Source: Nocardioides alcanivorans (lineage in GTDB: Bacteria > Actinomycetota > Actinomycetes > Propionibacteriales > Nocardioidaceae). From it: a DNA stretch of 64,000 nt. Location: positions 1 to 64,000 of the forward strand of contig NZ_JAKGRW010000016.1 in assembly GCF_021555175.1 (NCBI RefSeq), read 5' to 3'. The notes under the pieces are model-generated. The model ran no database searches and had not been told where the DNA came from. It saw only the letters and a program-made list of their open reading frames with translations. Every line of letters starts with the position of its first letter. Positions within the stretch are counted from its first letter, which is position 1. Positions 62,922 through 64,000 of the stretch are shown piece after piece. The translations under genes and the position numbers were made by a program.

Positions 62922-64000
62922 ATGGCACCGGATCCTCTTCCCTTCGATGCACTCCTGCTGGTCTCCTTCGGCGGTCCGGAGGCTCCGGAGGACGTCGTTC
63001 CCTTCCTCGCCAACGTGACCCGTGGTCGCGGCATCCCGGAGGAGCGGTTGCGCGAGGTCGGCGAGCACTACTTCGGGTTCGGGGGCAAGTCGCCGATCAA
63101 CGATCAGAACCGCGCCCTGCTGGCGGCCCTCCGGGACGACTTCGCGGCGGCCGGCCTCGACCTGCCGGTCTACTGGGGCAACCGCAACTGGGACCCCTAC
63201 CTGCGCGACGCGCTTGCGCAGATGAAGGCCGACGGCATCCGGCGAGCCGCGTGCTTCGTGACCTCCGCCTACTCCTCCTACTCTGGCTGCCGGCAGTACC
63301 GCGAGGACCTGGCCGGCGCCGTTGCCGAGGTCCCGGGTGCTCCGCAGCTGGACCGCCTGCGTGCCTACTTCAACCACCCGGGCTTCATCGCCCCCGTCGT
63401 CGACGCGACGCTCACCGCGCTCTCCGAGCTCGACCCGGCCCGCCGCGACGAGACGCACCTGGTCTTCGTCACCCACTCGATCCCGGTCACGATGGCCGAG
63501 GGAGCCGGCCCCGACGGTGACGCCTACGTCGAGCAGCACCTCAGCGTCATGGCCGAGGTCGTCGAGCGGGTCCGGTTGGAGACCGGCCACCGCTACTTCC
63601 ACGACCTCGTCTACTGCTCGCGTTCGGGGCCGCCCCAGGTGCCGTGGCTGGAGCCCGACGTCAACGACCATCTCGAGATGCTCGCCGAGGAGGGTGCTCG
63701 ACCGGTCGTGCTCATCCCGATCGGCTTCGTCTCCGACCACATGGAGGTCGTCTACGACCTCGACACGGAGGCTGCGGCAACGGCGGAGCGTCTCGGCATG
63801 CCGTTCGCGCGGGCGGCGACGCCGGGCGTGGACCCCGGTTCGTCGCGATGGTGCGCGACCTCCTGCTCGAGCGAGCCGCCGTCGAGCGTGGCGGCGACGT
63901 GACCCGCCAGGTGTGCGGGTCACTCGGCCCGGCGCAGGACCTGTGCCCGCTGGACTGCTGCCCCAATCCGAGATCCCCGCTGCCGACCCTGGGCGACCTG
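62922..64000 (+). CDS. hemH: Ferrochelatase (coproporphyrin type), frameshifted and cut by the window end
   Basis: Inserts iron into coproporphyrin III (CpfC/HemH) in actinobacterial haem synthesis. Visible: [56 protein letters not shown] and [19 protein letters not shown]. The frame breaks at the CCCC run 63833-63836; restored, it reads [20 protein letters not shown] and on into CPLDCCPN. Those cysteines with the one in SGCRQ fit the 2Fe-2S cluster of actinobacterial ferrochelatases. The 3' end lies beyond the window. Confidence 0.92.

Noticed and set aside
1-64000. Genuine mass pseudogenisation
   Set aside because: All breaks are single missing bases, mostly at short G/C runs, and affect conserved housekeeping genes with otherwise intact sequence. 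Only the HNH gene is broken by a real insertion.

Overview
The window is high-GC, gene-dense DNA from an actinobacterium. Gene order and families (gcvH-garA-ftsR-DUF151-merR-gcvP, SepH, DUF5998, DUF6297, LprG/P55, KstR and KstR2 sites) suggest Propionibacteriales, probably Nocardioidaceae; the family assignment is inference. No rRNA, tRNA, CRISPR array or phage genes were seen.

Layout. 1-2059: broken DUF6297 membrane protein and a BtuF-like corrinoid-binding protein. 2090-5315: the fused B12 mutase IcmF. 5332-8137: divergent acyl-CoA ligase/acyl-CoA dehydrogenase pair around a palindrome. 8311-10711: two CNNM/CorC-type membrane proteins. 10770-19630: conserved block with a CDP-alcohol phosphatidyltransferase, two DUF881 proteins, a small basic protein, GcvH, GarA, FtsR, DUF151, a second MerR protein, a glycine riboswitch and GcvP. 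19751-27305: steroid ring A/B genes (MaoC hydratase, KstD, HsaG, HsaF, HsaA, HsaC, HsaB) with two KstR-type operators. 27382-30173: a crotonase and two CitE-like lyases. 30289-38957: steroid ring C/D (HIP) genes in the order of the mycobacterial KstR2 regulon (fadE33-32-31-fadD3 diverging from fadE30-ipdF-kstR2-fadA6), with a consensus KstR2 box. 39054-49106: carbonic anhydrase, LprG/P55 operon, ParC, GNAT/acyl-CoA synthetase fusion, DUF5998 and a phosphodiesterase-like protein. 49107-53227: accessory island with a DUF222/HNH (13E12-type) gene cut by an IS3-family element and flanked by two oppositely oriented clusters of a 19-bp repeat. 53228-64000: FadD17-like ligase, thymidine kinase, SseA, luciferase-like monooxygenase, fatty acyl-CoA reductase, SepH, UPF0126 channel, lactone oxidase and ferrochelatase, which runs off the window.

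The genes together describe aerobic growth on steroids: KstD and Hsa enzymes open rings A and B, the FadD3/FadE/Ipd/FadA6 set degrades the remaining bicyclic acid, and IcmF, the acyl-CoA genes and the CitE-like lyases could handle acyl-CoA products. hsaD, hsaE, ipdA, ipdB and ipdC are not present here.

Quality warning: about 20 genes carry single-base frameshifts. Every one has the direction of a missing base, and most lie at runs of four or five G or C. They are best read as sequence errors; affected genes are given as one span with the break noted. The HNH gene is different: it is truly interrupted by an insertion sequence.
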